This document shows positions 1 to 5,234 of a DNA stretch of 5,234 nucleotides, in pieces. Position numbers and translations under genes: made by a program. The stretch comes from Flavobacteriaceae bacterium UBA2765 (GTDB lineage Bacteria; Bacteroidota; Bacteroidia; Flavobacteriales; Flavobacteriaceae), in NCBI GenBank assembly GCA_002352665.1, contig DEIV01000086.1, positions 1 to 5,234 of the forward strand, written 5' to 3'. The stretch's first letter is position 1; each line of letters opens with the position of its first letter. A model generated the notes under the pieces. The model worked only from the letters and a program-made list of their open reading frames with translations, was not told the origin of the DNA and did no database searches.

Positions 1-1
1 T

Positions 2-1609
2 ATGTCGAACTCACGTTATTTAAATTTTGTAAATGATTTAACAAACCAAGCTTTTGAAGAGTTAAAAAAATCATTATTAGAGAAAGGCTCTGAATTACAA
101 AAATATATTGATTTGTTGCCTGACGTTTCAGATGTCAAACAAAAATTAATTGAGTTTCAAAAGGGCAATGTTGAAGTAAATAAAATATGGGATTGGCTAA
201 AAGATAATTTATCTGTTGGTAAAATTGATGTAAATATCATGACCAAATTAGACAAACCTAATTTTATAGGTAAAGAACAATTACCACAAAAATTTAATGA
301 TGCCCATGCTGCACTAAGAGGTTTTGCCAATAGCAATTTAGATTCTTCTATTGTATTATCTGCAGGTTTAAACCCTAGACTTTATGGGTATTTTGAAGAG
401 TTTGAAGAGTTTTATCCTGATGCCAATAACTATTTAAAAAAGAAAATTGTAATTAAAGTTAGTGATTATAGATCTGCTTTAATTCAAGGTAAATTCTTTG
501 CTAAAAAAGGTTTATGGGTTTCAGAATATAGAATTGAATCAGGTTTAAATTGCGGTGGTCATGCCTTTGCAACAGACGGACATTTATTAGGCCTCATATT
601 AGATGAATTTAATAAAGGTAAAGAAGAGTTAAAATCGACCATTCATGAATTATTTATAACTGCATTAAAAGAAAAAAACAAAACTGTTCCAAATGAAATA
701 TTGCCTATTAAATTAACGGTTCAAGGTGGTGTTGGCACACATGAAGAACATCAATTTTTATTAGAGCATTACAAGGTTGATTCTGTAGGTTGGGGTTCTC
801 CTTTTTTACTGGTTCCAGAGGCAACAACAGTAGATAAAGATACTCGAGATCGTTTAGCTGAAGCGAAAGAAAAAGACTTATACTTAAGCAATGTCTCTCC
901 TTTCGGAATTCCTTTTAACAGTTTAAAAATTAAAGGAAAAGAAATTTCAAAATTACCTCCGTTTAAAGGAACACCTGGTAGTTCTTGCCCTAAAAAAATT
1001 CTAATTTCTAATACTGAATTTACTAAAAAACCTATTTGTACGGCCTCAAGTAAATATATGAAGTTAAAGATTGCTCAAATTGATACTTTAAATTTAAATG
1101 ACACAGAGTATAAAAAACAATATGACAATATTGTTGCAAAAGCATGCCTTTGTATTGGTTTGGGAACATCTTCATTAAAAGATCTGGGTGTTGATTTATA
1201 CAAACAGATTACAACTATCTGTCCTGGACCAAATTTGGCATATTTTTCGGCCATCACTTCATTAAAAAATATGGTAGGTCATATTTACGGAAAAAAAGAT
1301 AGTACTATTAAAGTTAGAGAAGATAGACCTCACGTTTTTATCAAAGAATTATCTATTTATGTGAAATTCTTAGTAGATAAATTAGAAAATCAAGTATTGC
1401 CAGTAAATAGAAAGGAAGAAAAATATTATAAAACTTTTGTTGAAAATATCAATAACGGAATTCAATATTATAAAGAGTTATTTAATTCTATGGTTGATGG
1501 GATTGAAAATTCTAGAAGCACTGTTCTCAATGAATTAGAACATTATAACAACTTAATCAATACTATTAATTTACCCGTTGTGCCTGTAAAAGTAGCGGCT
1601 GATAAATAA
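2..1609 (+). CDS. Nitronate monooxygenase-like TIM-barrel protein with a cysteine-containing C-terminal extension, probably 5'-truncated by the window edge
   Basis: 535 residues are visible. I do not recognise a named gene. Residues 75-280 follow the order of a nitronate monooxygenase/PfaD-like FMN barrel: a VNIM strand (77-80), SIVLSAG (116-122), KIVIKVSDYRSA (148-159), a GLWVSE strand leading to CGGHAF (184-189), then LTVQGGVGT (238-246), a phosphate-loop-like turn, and VDSVGWGSPFLL (259-270). In nitronate monooxygenases the GGH histidine is the catalytic position and the GG(I/V)GT loop binds the FMN phosphate. The first two barrel strands (family motif like IIQGGMG) are missing; residues 1-70 are helical and charged. 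The ATG lies at the second base of the window, so it may be an internal methionine. After the barrel come about 255 residues with C329, C346, C382, C384 and C407, then a helical tail (about 455-520). There is no signal peptide or membrane segment in the visible part, so it is probably cytoplasmic. An FMN-dependent oxidoreductase is inferred; the substrate is unknown. It ends at TAA, 76 bases from the convergent EEP gene. Confidence 0.72.
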   Translation: MSNSRYLNFVNDLTNQAFEELKKSLLEKGSELQKYIDLLPDVSDVKQKLIEFQKGNVEVNKIWDWLKDNLSVGKIDVNIMTKLDKPNFIGKEQLPQKFNDAHAALRGFANSNLDSSIVLSAGLNPRLYGYFEEFEEFYPDANNYLKKKIVIKVSDYRSALIQGKFFAKKGLWVSEYRIESGLNCGGHAFATDGHLLGLILDEFNKGKEELKSTIHELFITALKEKNKTVPNEILPIKLTVQGGVGTHEEHQFLLEHYKVDSVGWGSPFLLVPEATTVDKDTRDRLAEAKEKDLYLSNVSPFGIPFNSLKIKGKEISKLPPFKGTPGSSCPKKILISNTEFTKKPICTASSKYMKLKIAQIDTLNLNDTEYKKQYDNIVAKACLCIGLGTSSLKDLGVDLYKQITTICPGPNLAYFSAITSLKNMVGHIYGKKDSTIKVREDRPHVFIKELSIYVKFLVDKLENQVLPVNRKEEKYYKTFVENINNGIQYYKELFNSMVDGIENSRSTVLNELEHYNNLINTINLPVVPVKVAADK

Positions 1610-1641
1610 ACAAATTGAAACTAAATTATTGTGATTTGGCT

Positions 1642-1677
1642 TGAAACTAGAGACCTGAATGCGGTAGTTCACTTTTT
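1642..1677 (+). terminator. Weak candidate terminator of the first gene
   Basis: An imperfect stem pairs TGAAACTA (1642-1649, one A bulged) with TAGTTCA (1665-1671) around a 15-base loop. It is followed by C and five T (1673-1677), on the plus strand and 33 bases past the first gene's stop. The stem is short and AT-rich and the loop is large, so this is only a candidate. Its position between two convergent genes is where a terminator is expected. Confidence 0.28.
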
Positions 1678-1685
1678 ATATCATA

Positions 1686-2642
1686 TCACGCTATAATTTT
1701 CAACGCTACATATACCGGAAAGTGATCACTATAACCTCCTTGGTGCCATTTTCCAATATAGGTTCTATACGGCCTTCCTTTATTTTTACCCTTCCACTCT
1801 TTTAAATATTCTTCGTTAAATATATTGGCATTCTGGTAGCTAATATCTTCTGTATCAACCAAATTTTTACTTAAAATAATTTGGTCAAATAAATGCCATT
1901 GTCTTTTGTATGTTAAAGTACCCAAACCATTATTAAATATGGAGGCATAAGGATTAAAAAATTCTTCTGTTACCAAATGTTCCTGAATACTAATATTGGT
2001 TGGGTTGTCATTAAAATCGCCCATGATAATTATTGCAGGATCTATCGTTTCTTTTTTAATTTTAGCGATCACTTCATGAACCAATTGAGCTGCTTGAATT
2101 CTTTTATATTCGGTTTGGTTATCTCCATTGCGTCTTGAAGGCCAATGATTGATCAGAAAATAAATCAATTTTCCTTCCAGTTTTCCTTTAACCAATAGAA
2201 TATCTCGGGTCAAATCTCTTATCCCTTCTTCATTTTCTACCAACAACGTAATAGGTTGAGCATCTAATAATTCGAATACATTTTTTCTATATAAAAAAGC
2301 CACATCTACTCCTCTTTCATCCGGAGAATCAAAATGTACTATCCCATACTGTTTTTCTTGAAGGTTATTGGTCCTTAATAAATCTTCAATTACTTCTCGG
2401 TTTTCAACTTCTGCAATGCCGATCACTGCCGGAGAAAACCCTGTTTCTTTTTCACCTATTTGGGCAATTACATTACTTAGTCTCTTAAGTTTTTTTTGAT
2501 ACCTTTTAGTATTCCATTTGTTTCTACCTTCTGGTGTAAAATCTTTATCTAAAATCTTAGGATTCTCAGTGGTATCAAACAAATTTTCGAGATTATAAAA
2601 AGCTATGATATATAAGTTGTGTTTAGACGCTGTTTCGTTCAA
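1686..2642 (-). CDS. Endonuclease/exonuclease/phosphatase (EEP) superfamily protein
   Basis: 318 residues, typical for the Bacteroidetes EEP proteins of the DNase I/exonuclease III fold, which are Mg2+-dependent phosphodiesterases cutting nucleic acids or other phosphodiesters. All the family's active-site motifs are present in order: YNLENLFD (16-23, metal-side Asn), AEVEN (77-81, metal-binding Glu), DERGVDVAFLYR (108-119), NHWPSR (165-170, catalytic His), MGDFNDNP (207-214, Asp/Asn pair), DQIILS (253-258) and SDHFPV (305-310, final Asp-His). It should therefore be active, but the substrate cannot be told from sequence. The start appears to be TTG at 2642-2640: no in-frame ATG lies before the YNLEN core, and the next methionine is residue 207. 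The N-terminus is short and polar, with no signal peptide or lipobox, so a cytoplasmic enzyme is inferred even though some relatives are exported. It is divergent from hflX (71-bp gap) and convergent with the first gene. The stop is TGA. Confidence 0.9.
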   Translation of the reverse strand: MNETASKHNLYIIAFYNLENLFDTTENPKILDKDFTPEGRNKWNTKRYQKKLKRLSNVIAQIGEKETGFSPAVIGIAEVENREVIEDLLRTNNLQEKQYGIVHFDSPDERGVDVAFLYRKNVFELLDAQPITLLVENEEGIRDLTRDILLVKGKLEGKLIYFLINHWPSRRNGDNQTEYKRIQAAQLVHEVIAKIKKETIDPAIIIMGDFNDNPTNISIQEHLVTEEFFNPYASIFNNGLGTLTYKRQWHLFDQIILSKNLVDTEDISYQNANIFNEEYLKEWKGKNKGRPYRTYIGKWHQGGYSDHFPVYVALKIIA

Positions 2643-2668
2643 AATAATTATAAATTTTATCGAATGTA

Positions 2669-2676
2669 CAAAAATT
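2669..2676 (-). promoter_or_regulatory. Candidate -7 box for the EEP gene
   Basis: Read on the minus strand the bases are AATTTTTG, five of the six fixed positions of the Bacteroidetes -7 consensus TAnnTTTG. Transcription would start near 2663, giving a leader of about 20 bases before the TTG start. No TTTG-like -33 element is seen at the expected distance, and the region is so AT-rich that a chance match is likely. Confidence 0.25.
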
Positions 2677-2701
2677 AATAATTTTACTTGCCTAATCTTT
2701 C

Positions 2702-2709
2702 TACCTTTG
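2702..2709 (+). promoter_or_regulatory. Bacteroidetes-type -7 promoter box of hflX
   Basis: TACCTTTG matches every fixed position of the Bacteroidetes sigma-ABfr -7 consensus TAnnTTTG. The G is followed by only four bases (2710-2713) before the hflX ATG. Transcription in this phylum starts a few bases after this box, so the mRNA would begin at or next to the start codon. No clear TTTG -33 element is seen about 19-21 bases upstream; the region there is a run of A and T. Confidence 0.5.
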
Positions 2710-2713
2710 TCAT

Positions 2714-3916
2714 ATGATAGAACAAAAAAAGTTTGAATTTGAAAAGGCTGTTCTTATTGGTATTATTAATCAAGAGCAAAATGCTGAAAAATCTAAAGAA
2801 TATTTAGATGAGTTAGAGTTTTTGACATATACGGCAGGGGGTGAAGTTATAAAGCGTTTTACTCAAAAAGTTGATCTTCCAAACCCGAAAACATTTATCG
2901 GTTCAGGAAAAATAGAAGAAGTTCAAGAATTTGTAGAATCACACAGTGTTGGTACCGTTATTTTTGATGATGAATTGTCACCCGGACAACAGAGAAATAT
3001 TGAACGCATGCTAAAATGTAAAATTTTAGATAGAACAGGATTAATATTAGATATTTTCGCTCAACGTGCCAAGACCAGTTATGCACGCACTCAAGTAGAA
3101 CTAGCCCAATACCAATATTTATTGCCACGTTTAACCGGATTATGGACACACCTTGAAAGACAGCGTGGTGGTATAGGTATGCGTGGTCCGGGAGAGACAG
3201 AAATTGAAACGGATAGACGAATTGTACGCGACAGAATTTCTTTATTAAAAAAGAAATTGATAACCATTGACAAGCAAATGGCAGTACAACGTGGCAATAG
3301 AGGTAAAATGGTTAGAGTGGCCTTGGTGGGGTATACCAATGTTGGTAAATCTACCTTAATGAATGTGGTTAGTAAGAGTCAGGTCTTTGCAGAAAATAAA
3401 CTTTTTGCTACTTTAGATACTACTGTTAGAAAAGTAGTAATTAAAAATATTCCTTTTTTATTATCTGATACCGTTGGGTTTATAAGAAAATTACCAACAC
3501 AATTGGTAGAGTCATTTAAATCTACTTTAGATGAGGTAAGAGAAGCTGATTTATTATTGCATGTAGTGGATATTTCACATCCAAATTTTGAAGAGCATAT
3601 AGCCTCTGTAAACAAGATTTTAGATGAAATTAAATGTACGGGTAAACCAACAATTATGGTTTTTAATAAAATTGATAATTATACTTTTGACACTATTGAT
3701 GATGACGATTTGATTACTGAAAAAACCAAAGCCAATTATACCTTAGAAGATTGGAAAAAAACCTGGATAGCAACATTAGACAATAATTGTATTTTTATTT
3801 CTGCACTAGAGAAAGAAAATCTAGAAGATTTTAAGGATAAAGTTTTTGAAGAAGTTAAAAAAATTCATATTGCTCGTTTTCCCTATAATGATTTTCTGTA
3901 TCAGGAGTACGAATAA
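2714..3916 (+). CDS. hflX: HflX, ribosome-associated GTPase
   Basis: 400 residues, close to the usual HflX length (426 in E. coli). HflX binds GTP, docks on 50S/70S ribosomes and in other bacteria splits stalled or heat-damaged ribosomes. The N-terminal HflX domain contains AGGEVIKRFT (41-50) and FIGSGKIEEV (61-70). The family's Gly-rich linker follows, RGGIGMRGPGETEIETDRR (151-169), then a short coiled segment (170-195). The G domain is complete: G1 GYTNVGKST (206-214), G2 within ATLDTT (232-237), G3 DTVGF (252-256), G4 NKID (318-321), G5 SAL (363-365). About 40 residues separate G4 and G5, longer than in E. coli, with an acidic IDDDD patch (328-332). ATG 2714 is the first start after an in-frame TAA at 2693-2695 and gives the expected N-terminus. 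There is no Shine-Dalgarno sequence. It stands alone, without the hfq or miaA neighbours seen in enterobacteria. It is a soluble, cytoplasmic protein. Confidence 0.97.
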   Translation: MIEQKKFEFEKAVLIGIINQEQNAEKSKEYLDELEFLTYTAGGEVIKRFTQKVDLPNPKTFIGSGKIEEVQEFVESHSVGTVIFDDELSPGQQRNIERMLKCKILDRTGLILDIFAQRAKTSYARTQVELAQYQYLLPRLTGLWTHLERQRGGIGMRGPGETEIETDRRIVRDRISLLKKKLITIDKQMAVQRGNRGKMVRVALVGYTNVGKSTLMNVVSKSQVFAENKLFATLDTTVRKVVIKNIPFLLSDTVGFIRKLPTQLVESFKSTLDEVREADLLLHVVDISHPNFEEHIASVNKILDEIKCTGKPTIMVFNKIDNYTFDTIDDDDLITEKTKANYTLEDWKKTWIATLDNNCIFISALEKENLEDFKDKVFEEVKKIHIARFPYNDFLYQEYE

Positions 3917-3949
3917 ATTATTTTCGGGGTAAGCACGAGAGATTTAACA

Positions 3950-3967
3950 GGAACTTTTTTTAGTTCC
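3950..3967. repeat. Inverted repeat GGAACT / AGTTCC with T6 loop
   Basis: GGAACT (3950-3955) and AGTTCC (3962-3967) form a perfect 6-bp stem around six T (3956-3961), 33 bases after the hflX stop codon. No T run follows on either strand, so it is not a standard intrinsic terminator by itself, but it could stabilise the 3' end of the hflX mRNA. Confidence 0.4.
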
Positions 3968-4013
3968 AAAGCCCGCCTGTACTATCTTCGGGGCTACTAA
4001 GCAATAGACTTAA

Positions 4014-4036
4014 AATCCCGCTAAAAAAACGGGATT
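4014..4036. terminator. Candidate bidirectional terminator hairpin
   Basis: AATCCCG (4014-4020) and CGGGATT (4030-4036) form a perfect 7-bp stem with a 9-base, A-rich loop, between two converging genes. Read on the minus strand the stem is followed by TTTTAAG, a short U tract that suits termination of the CNNM transcript. On the plus strand the next bases are ATCCCG, which can compete for the right arm, so termination of hflX here is less certain. Confidence 0.42.
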
Positions 4037-4039
4037 ATC

Positions 4040-4053
4040 CCGATGGCCATCGG
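4040..4053. repeat. Perfect 14-bp palindrome
   Basis: CCGATGGCCATCGG is identical to its reverse complement. It lies directly after the AATCCCG hairpin, and its left edge shares bases with a third copy of the arm (ATCCCG, 4037-4042). From memory, palindromes of the TCCCGAT...ATCGGGA kind are frequent between genes in Flavobacteriia. That recollection, not a search, is the reason to treat this as part of a dispersed repeat rather than a local operator. Confidence 0.5.
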
Positions 4054-4116
4054 AACAACTCTCTATTTTGAATGCATTACTCCGCAACTTTTCAAAATAA
4101 AGTTTCACCAATAAAA

Positions 4117-5190
4117 TTAATCTGGTGTTTCCTTGTCGATAATACCATGTCTTTTAGCACGTTTTTTCCAATTTTTTTTGGCTAATTGTTGCATATCAGA
4201 ATCGGTATCTGATTCATCCATTATTTCTAGACCCAATAAGGTTTCAAATACATCTTCCATAGTTACCAAACCACTTATTGATCCATATTCATCTACAACC
4301 AAAGCTATATGCTCCTTTTCCTGAATCAATTTTTCAAATAAATTAGGTATTGGTACATTTCTATTTACAACTAACAGTTCACGTTTTAAATCGGTTAATT
4401 TTATACTATTGTTATTTTCAGCAACATTTCTATATACATCGTCTTTTAGAATATAACCGGTAATATCATCACTATTATCTTTATAAATAGGTATTCTTGA
4501 AAATTGCAGGTCTTTATTTTCAGCAAAGAAATCTTTTATATTTTGTTCTTCTGAGGCTGTTTTTATTACAGTTCTTGGAGTCATAATATCTTTCGCCAAA
4601 ATAGACTTAAAATTCAATAGGTTTTTAATTACTTTAGATTCAGATTCTTTAAAAACACCTTCTTCATGTGCTATATCGGTCATGGCATGAAAATCTTCTC
4701 TACTTAAAACACTTGCACCGTGTGCACCCTTTCCAAAAAGTTTAGTGAATAATTGAAGTACCCATATAATTCCTGTCCATTTGAATATAAATATCATTAC
4801 CGTTAAAACCCTAGTAGAGACCCCTGCTAATTCCTTCCAATAAGTTGCACCTATGGTTTTAGGGATAATTTCAGAGATTACTAAAATTAAAACGGTCATA
4901 ACCGCTGAAACTATACCAACAATGTTATTACCTGAGCCAAATGCCTTTTCTGCTTGTACACCTACTAAAATTGCTCCCACAGTATGTGCAATTGTGTTAA
5001 GGGTAAGTATTGCAATTAAGGGTTTGTCAACATCTTTTTTCAGTTTTTCTAAAGTATTGGCATATACTTTACCCTCCTTCTTTTTTATATTGGTAAATGT
5101 AGGAGTAACGCTCAATAAAACAGCTTCAAGAATTGAACATAAAAAAGAAAAGAAAATTGAAGCTACACCATATAAAATCAATAAAGTCAT
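4117..5190 (-). CDS. CNNM/CorB-type membrane protein (DUF21 plus CBS pair), probable Mg2+ transport
   Basis: 357 residues, in the family often labelled hemolysin-like (CorC/HlyC); structurally studied members are Mg2+ transporters or exporters. Residues 1-150 form the DUF21 membrane domain: a reentrant or transmembrane stretch with the Glu of SILEAVLLS (19-27), hydrophobic segments near 57-79, 90-109 and 125-150, LTLNTIAHT (62-70), and the hallmark SEIIPKTIG (106-114) whose Pro is important in CNNM structures. A linker helix (165-195) leads to CBS1, starting at DIMTPR (201-206) with SRIPIY (231-236), and CBS2, HIALVVDEYGSISGLVT then MEDVFETLLG (294-320); this pair binds ATP-Mg in relatives. 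The protein stops soon after CBS2 with a basic tail (KKNWKKRAKR, 338-347) and lacks the CorC_HlyC domain of about 80 residues found in many relatives. ATG 5190 is secure: an in-frame TGA lies one codon upstream of it (5196-5194). It converges with hflX. The substrate is inferred from the family. Confidence 0.92.
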   Translation of the reverse strand: MTLLILYGVASIFFSFLCSILEAVLLSVTPTFTNIKKKEGKVYANTLEKLKKDVDKPLIAILTLNTIAHTVGAILVGVQAEKAFGSGNNIVGIVSAVMTVLILVISEIIPKTIGATYWKELAGVSTRVLTVMIFIFKWTGIIWVLQLFTKLFGKGAHGASVLSREDFHAMTDIAHEEGVFKESESKVIKNLLNFKSILAKDIMTPRTVIKTASEEQNIKDFFAENKDLQFSRIPIYKDNSDDITGYILKDDVYRNVAENNNSIKLTDLKRELLVVNRNVPIPNLFEKLIQEKEHIALVVDEYGSISGLVTMEDVFETLLGLEIMDESDTDSDMQQLAKKNWKKRAKRHGIIDKETPD

Positions 5191-5208
5191 TGGTCAATCA
5201 TTGAATTG

Positions 5209-5216
5209 CTAAAATA
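5209..5216 (-). promoter_or_regulatory. Candidate -7 box for the CNNM gene
   Basis: Read on the minus strand the bases are TATTTTAG, five of six fixed positions of TAnnTTTG. The start of transcription would be near 5203, leaving a leader of about a dozen bases. The matching -33 element would fall beyond the window edge, so this cannot be checked here. No Shine-Dalgarno sequence precedes the ATG. Confidence 0.22.
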
Positions 5217-5234
5217 CAAAAAAGGAACTCTCTA

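Larger units (their letters stand above)
3917..4116. other. 200-bp intergenic region between convergent hflX and the CNNM gene, rich in small inverted repeats
   Basis: I see no convincing gene here. The stretch from about 3923 to 4065 is visibly richer in G+C than the surrounding coding DNA and is packed with short repeats: a hairpin at 3950-3967, a weak AGCCC/GGGCT pairing (3970-3974 with 3991-3995), the AATCCCG hairpin (4014-4036), and a perfect palindrome (4040-4053). TTCGGGG occurs twice (3923-3929 and 3987-3993), each soon followed by AAGCA. GAGAG (3937-3941) and CTCTC (4059-4063) could close the whole block. It reads like a small dispersed intergenic element, possibly structured RNA, placed where both convergent transcripts end. 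Whether it recurs in the genome cannot be seen from one copy. Confidence 0.5.

Noticed and set aside
1075..1257. A 60-codon minus-strand open frame inside the first gene
   Set aside because: It is antisense to the cysteine-containing region of the long plus-strand gene and has no features of its own.
2640..2672. An alternative minus-strand promoter for the EEP gene: TTTG (2672-2669) plus TTATTTTG (2647-2640)
   Set aside because: The 21-base spacing fits a -33/-7 pair, but transcription would then start inside the coding region, downstream of the only plausible start codon.
2958..3615. Three minus-strand open frames of 60-80 codons inside hflX (2958-3149, 3091-3339, 3379-3615)
   Set aside because: They are antisense to conserved HflX motifs including the Gly-rich linker and G1-G3, overlap each other, and encode low-information sequences with no recognisable domain.
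3970..3995. AGCCC/GGGCT stem as a terminator or a small RNA gene
   Set aside because: The stem is only 5 bp with a 16-base loop and no following T run. No tRNA-like cloverleaf or other RNA family could be recognised.
3937..4063. GAGAG/CTCTC as terminal inverted repeats of an insertion sequence
   Set aside because: Five bases are too short, there is no transposase frame inside, and no clear target-site duplication flanks the block. It is retained only as a possible non-coding repeat.
5187..5201. A minus-strand mini-ORF (Met-Ile-Asp-Gln-stop) whose TGA overlaps the CNNM start as ATGA
   Set aside because: The overlap resembles translational coupling, but four codons in AT-rich DNA without a ribosome-binding site are easily produced by chance. 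It would deserve a look only if conserved in relatives.
4853..5212. A 119-codon plus-strand open frame opposite the CNNM gene
   Set aside because: It lies almost entirely antisense to a gene with clear DUF21 motifs. Its hydrophobic, Ser/Thr-rich product is what the reverse of membrane-helix codons gives, and no promoter or family resemblance supports it.
1..5234. The whole window as a defence, secretion or biosynthetic island
   Set aside because: The genes alternate in orientation, three of four are common chromosomal families, and no mobile-element or toxin/effector features are present. The EEP nuclease motifs alone do not make a defence system.

Overview
The window is AT-rich, with short intergenic gaps, no convincing Shine-Dalgarno sequences and one good match to the Bacteroidetes -7 promoter box (TAnnTTTG). 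The proteins also read like Flavobacteriia versions of their families. The most likely source is a marine-type or environmental member of the Flavobacteriia (Bacteroidota) chromosome. I see no rRNA, tRNA, CRISPR array, integrase, transposase or phage gene.

Layout from left to right. (1) Positions 2-1609 (+) encode a large protein that is not a standard named family member. Its middle (about residues 75-280) matches the order of strands and loops of a nitronate monooxygenase-like FMN TIM barrel. It is followed by about 255 extra residues with five of the protein's six cysteines. The first two barrel strands are not visible, so the true start probably lies left of the window. (2) Positions 1686-2642 (-) encode an endonuclease/exonuclease/phosphatase (EEP) superfamily enzyme with every expected catalytic motif and apparently a TTG start. 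(3) Positions 2714-3916 (+) encode the ribosome-associated GTPase HflX, with a promoter box only four bases before its ATG, which suggests a leaderless mRNA. (4) Positions 4117-5190 (-) encode a CNNM/CorB-type membrane protein (DUF21 plus two CBS domains), probably linked to Mg2+ transport, without the usual CorC_HlyC C-terminal domain.

The genes alternate in direction: 1 and 2 converge, 2 and 3 diverge from a 71-bp gap, 3 and 4 converge. Each is therefore probably its own transcription unit within this window, and nothing shows that they work together. The largest gap (3917-4116) holds a palindrome-rich block that is visibly richer in G+C than its surroundings and looks like a dispersed intergenic repeat or a bidirectional terminator region.

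Most of the window is ordinary housekeeping chromosome. The item most worth following is the first gene, with its barrel-plus-cysteine-rich-tail architecture. I found no good evidence for a multi-gene novel system.
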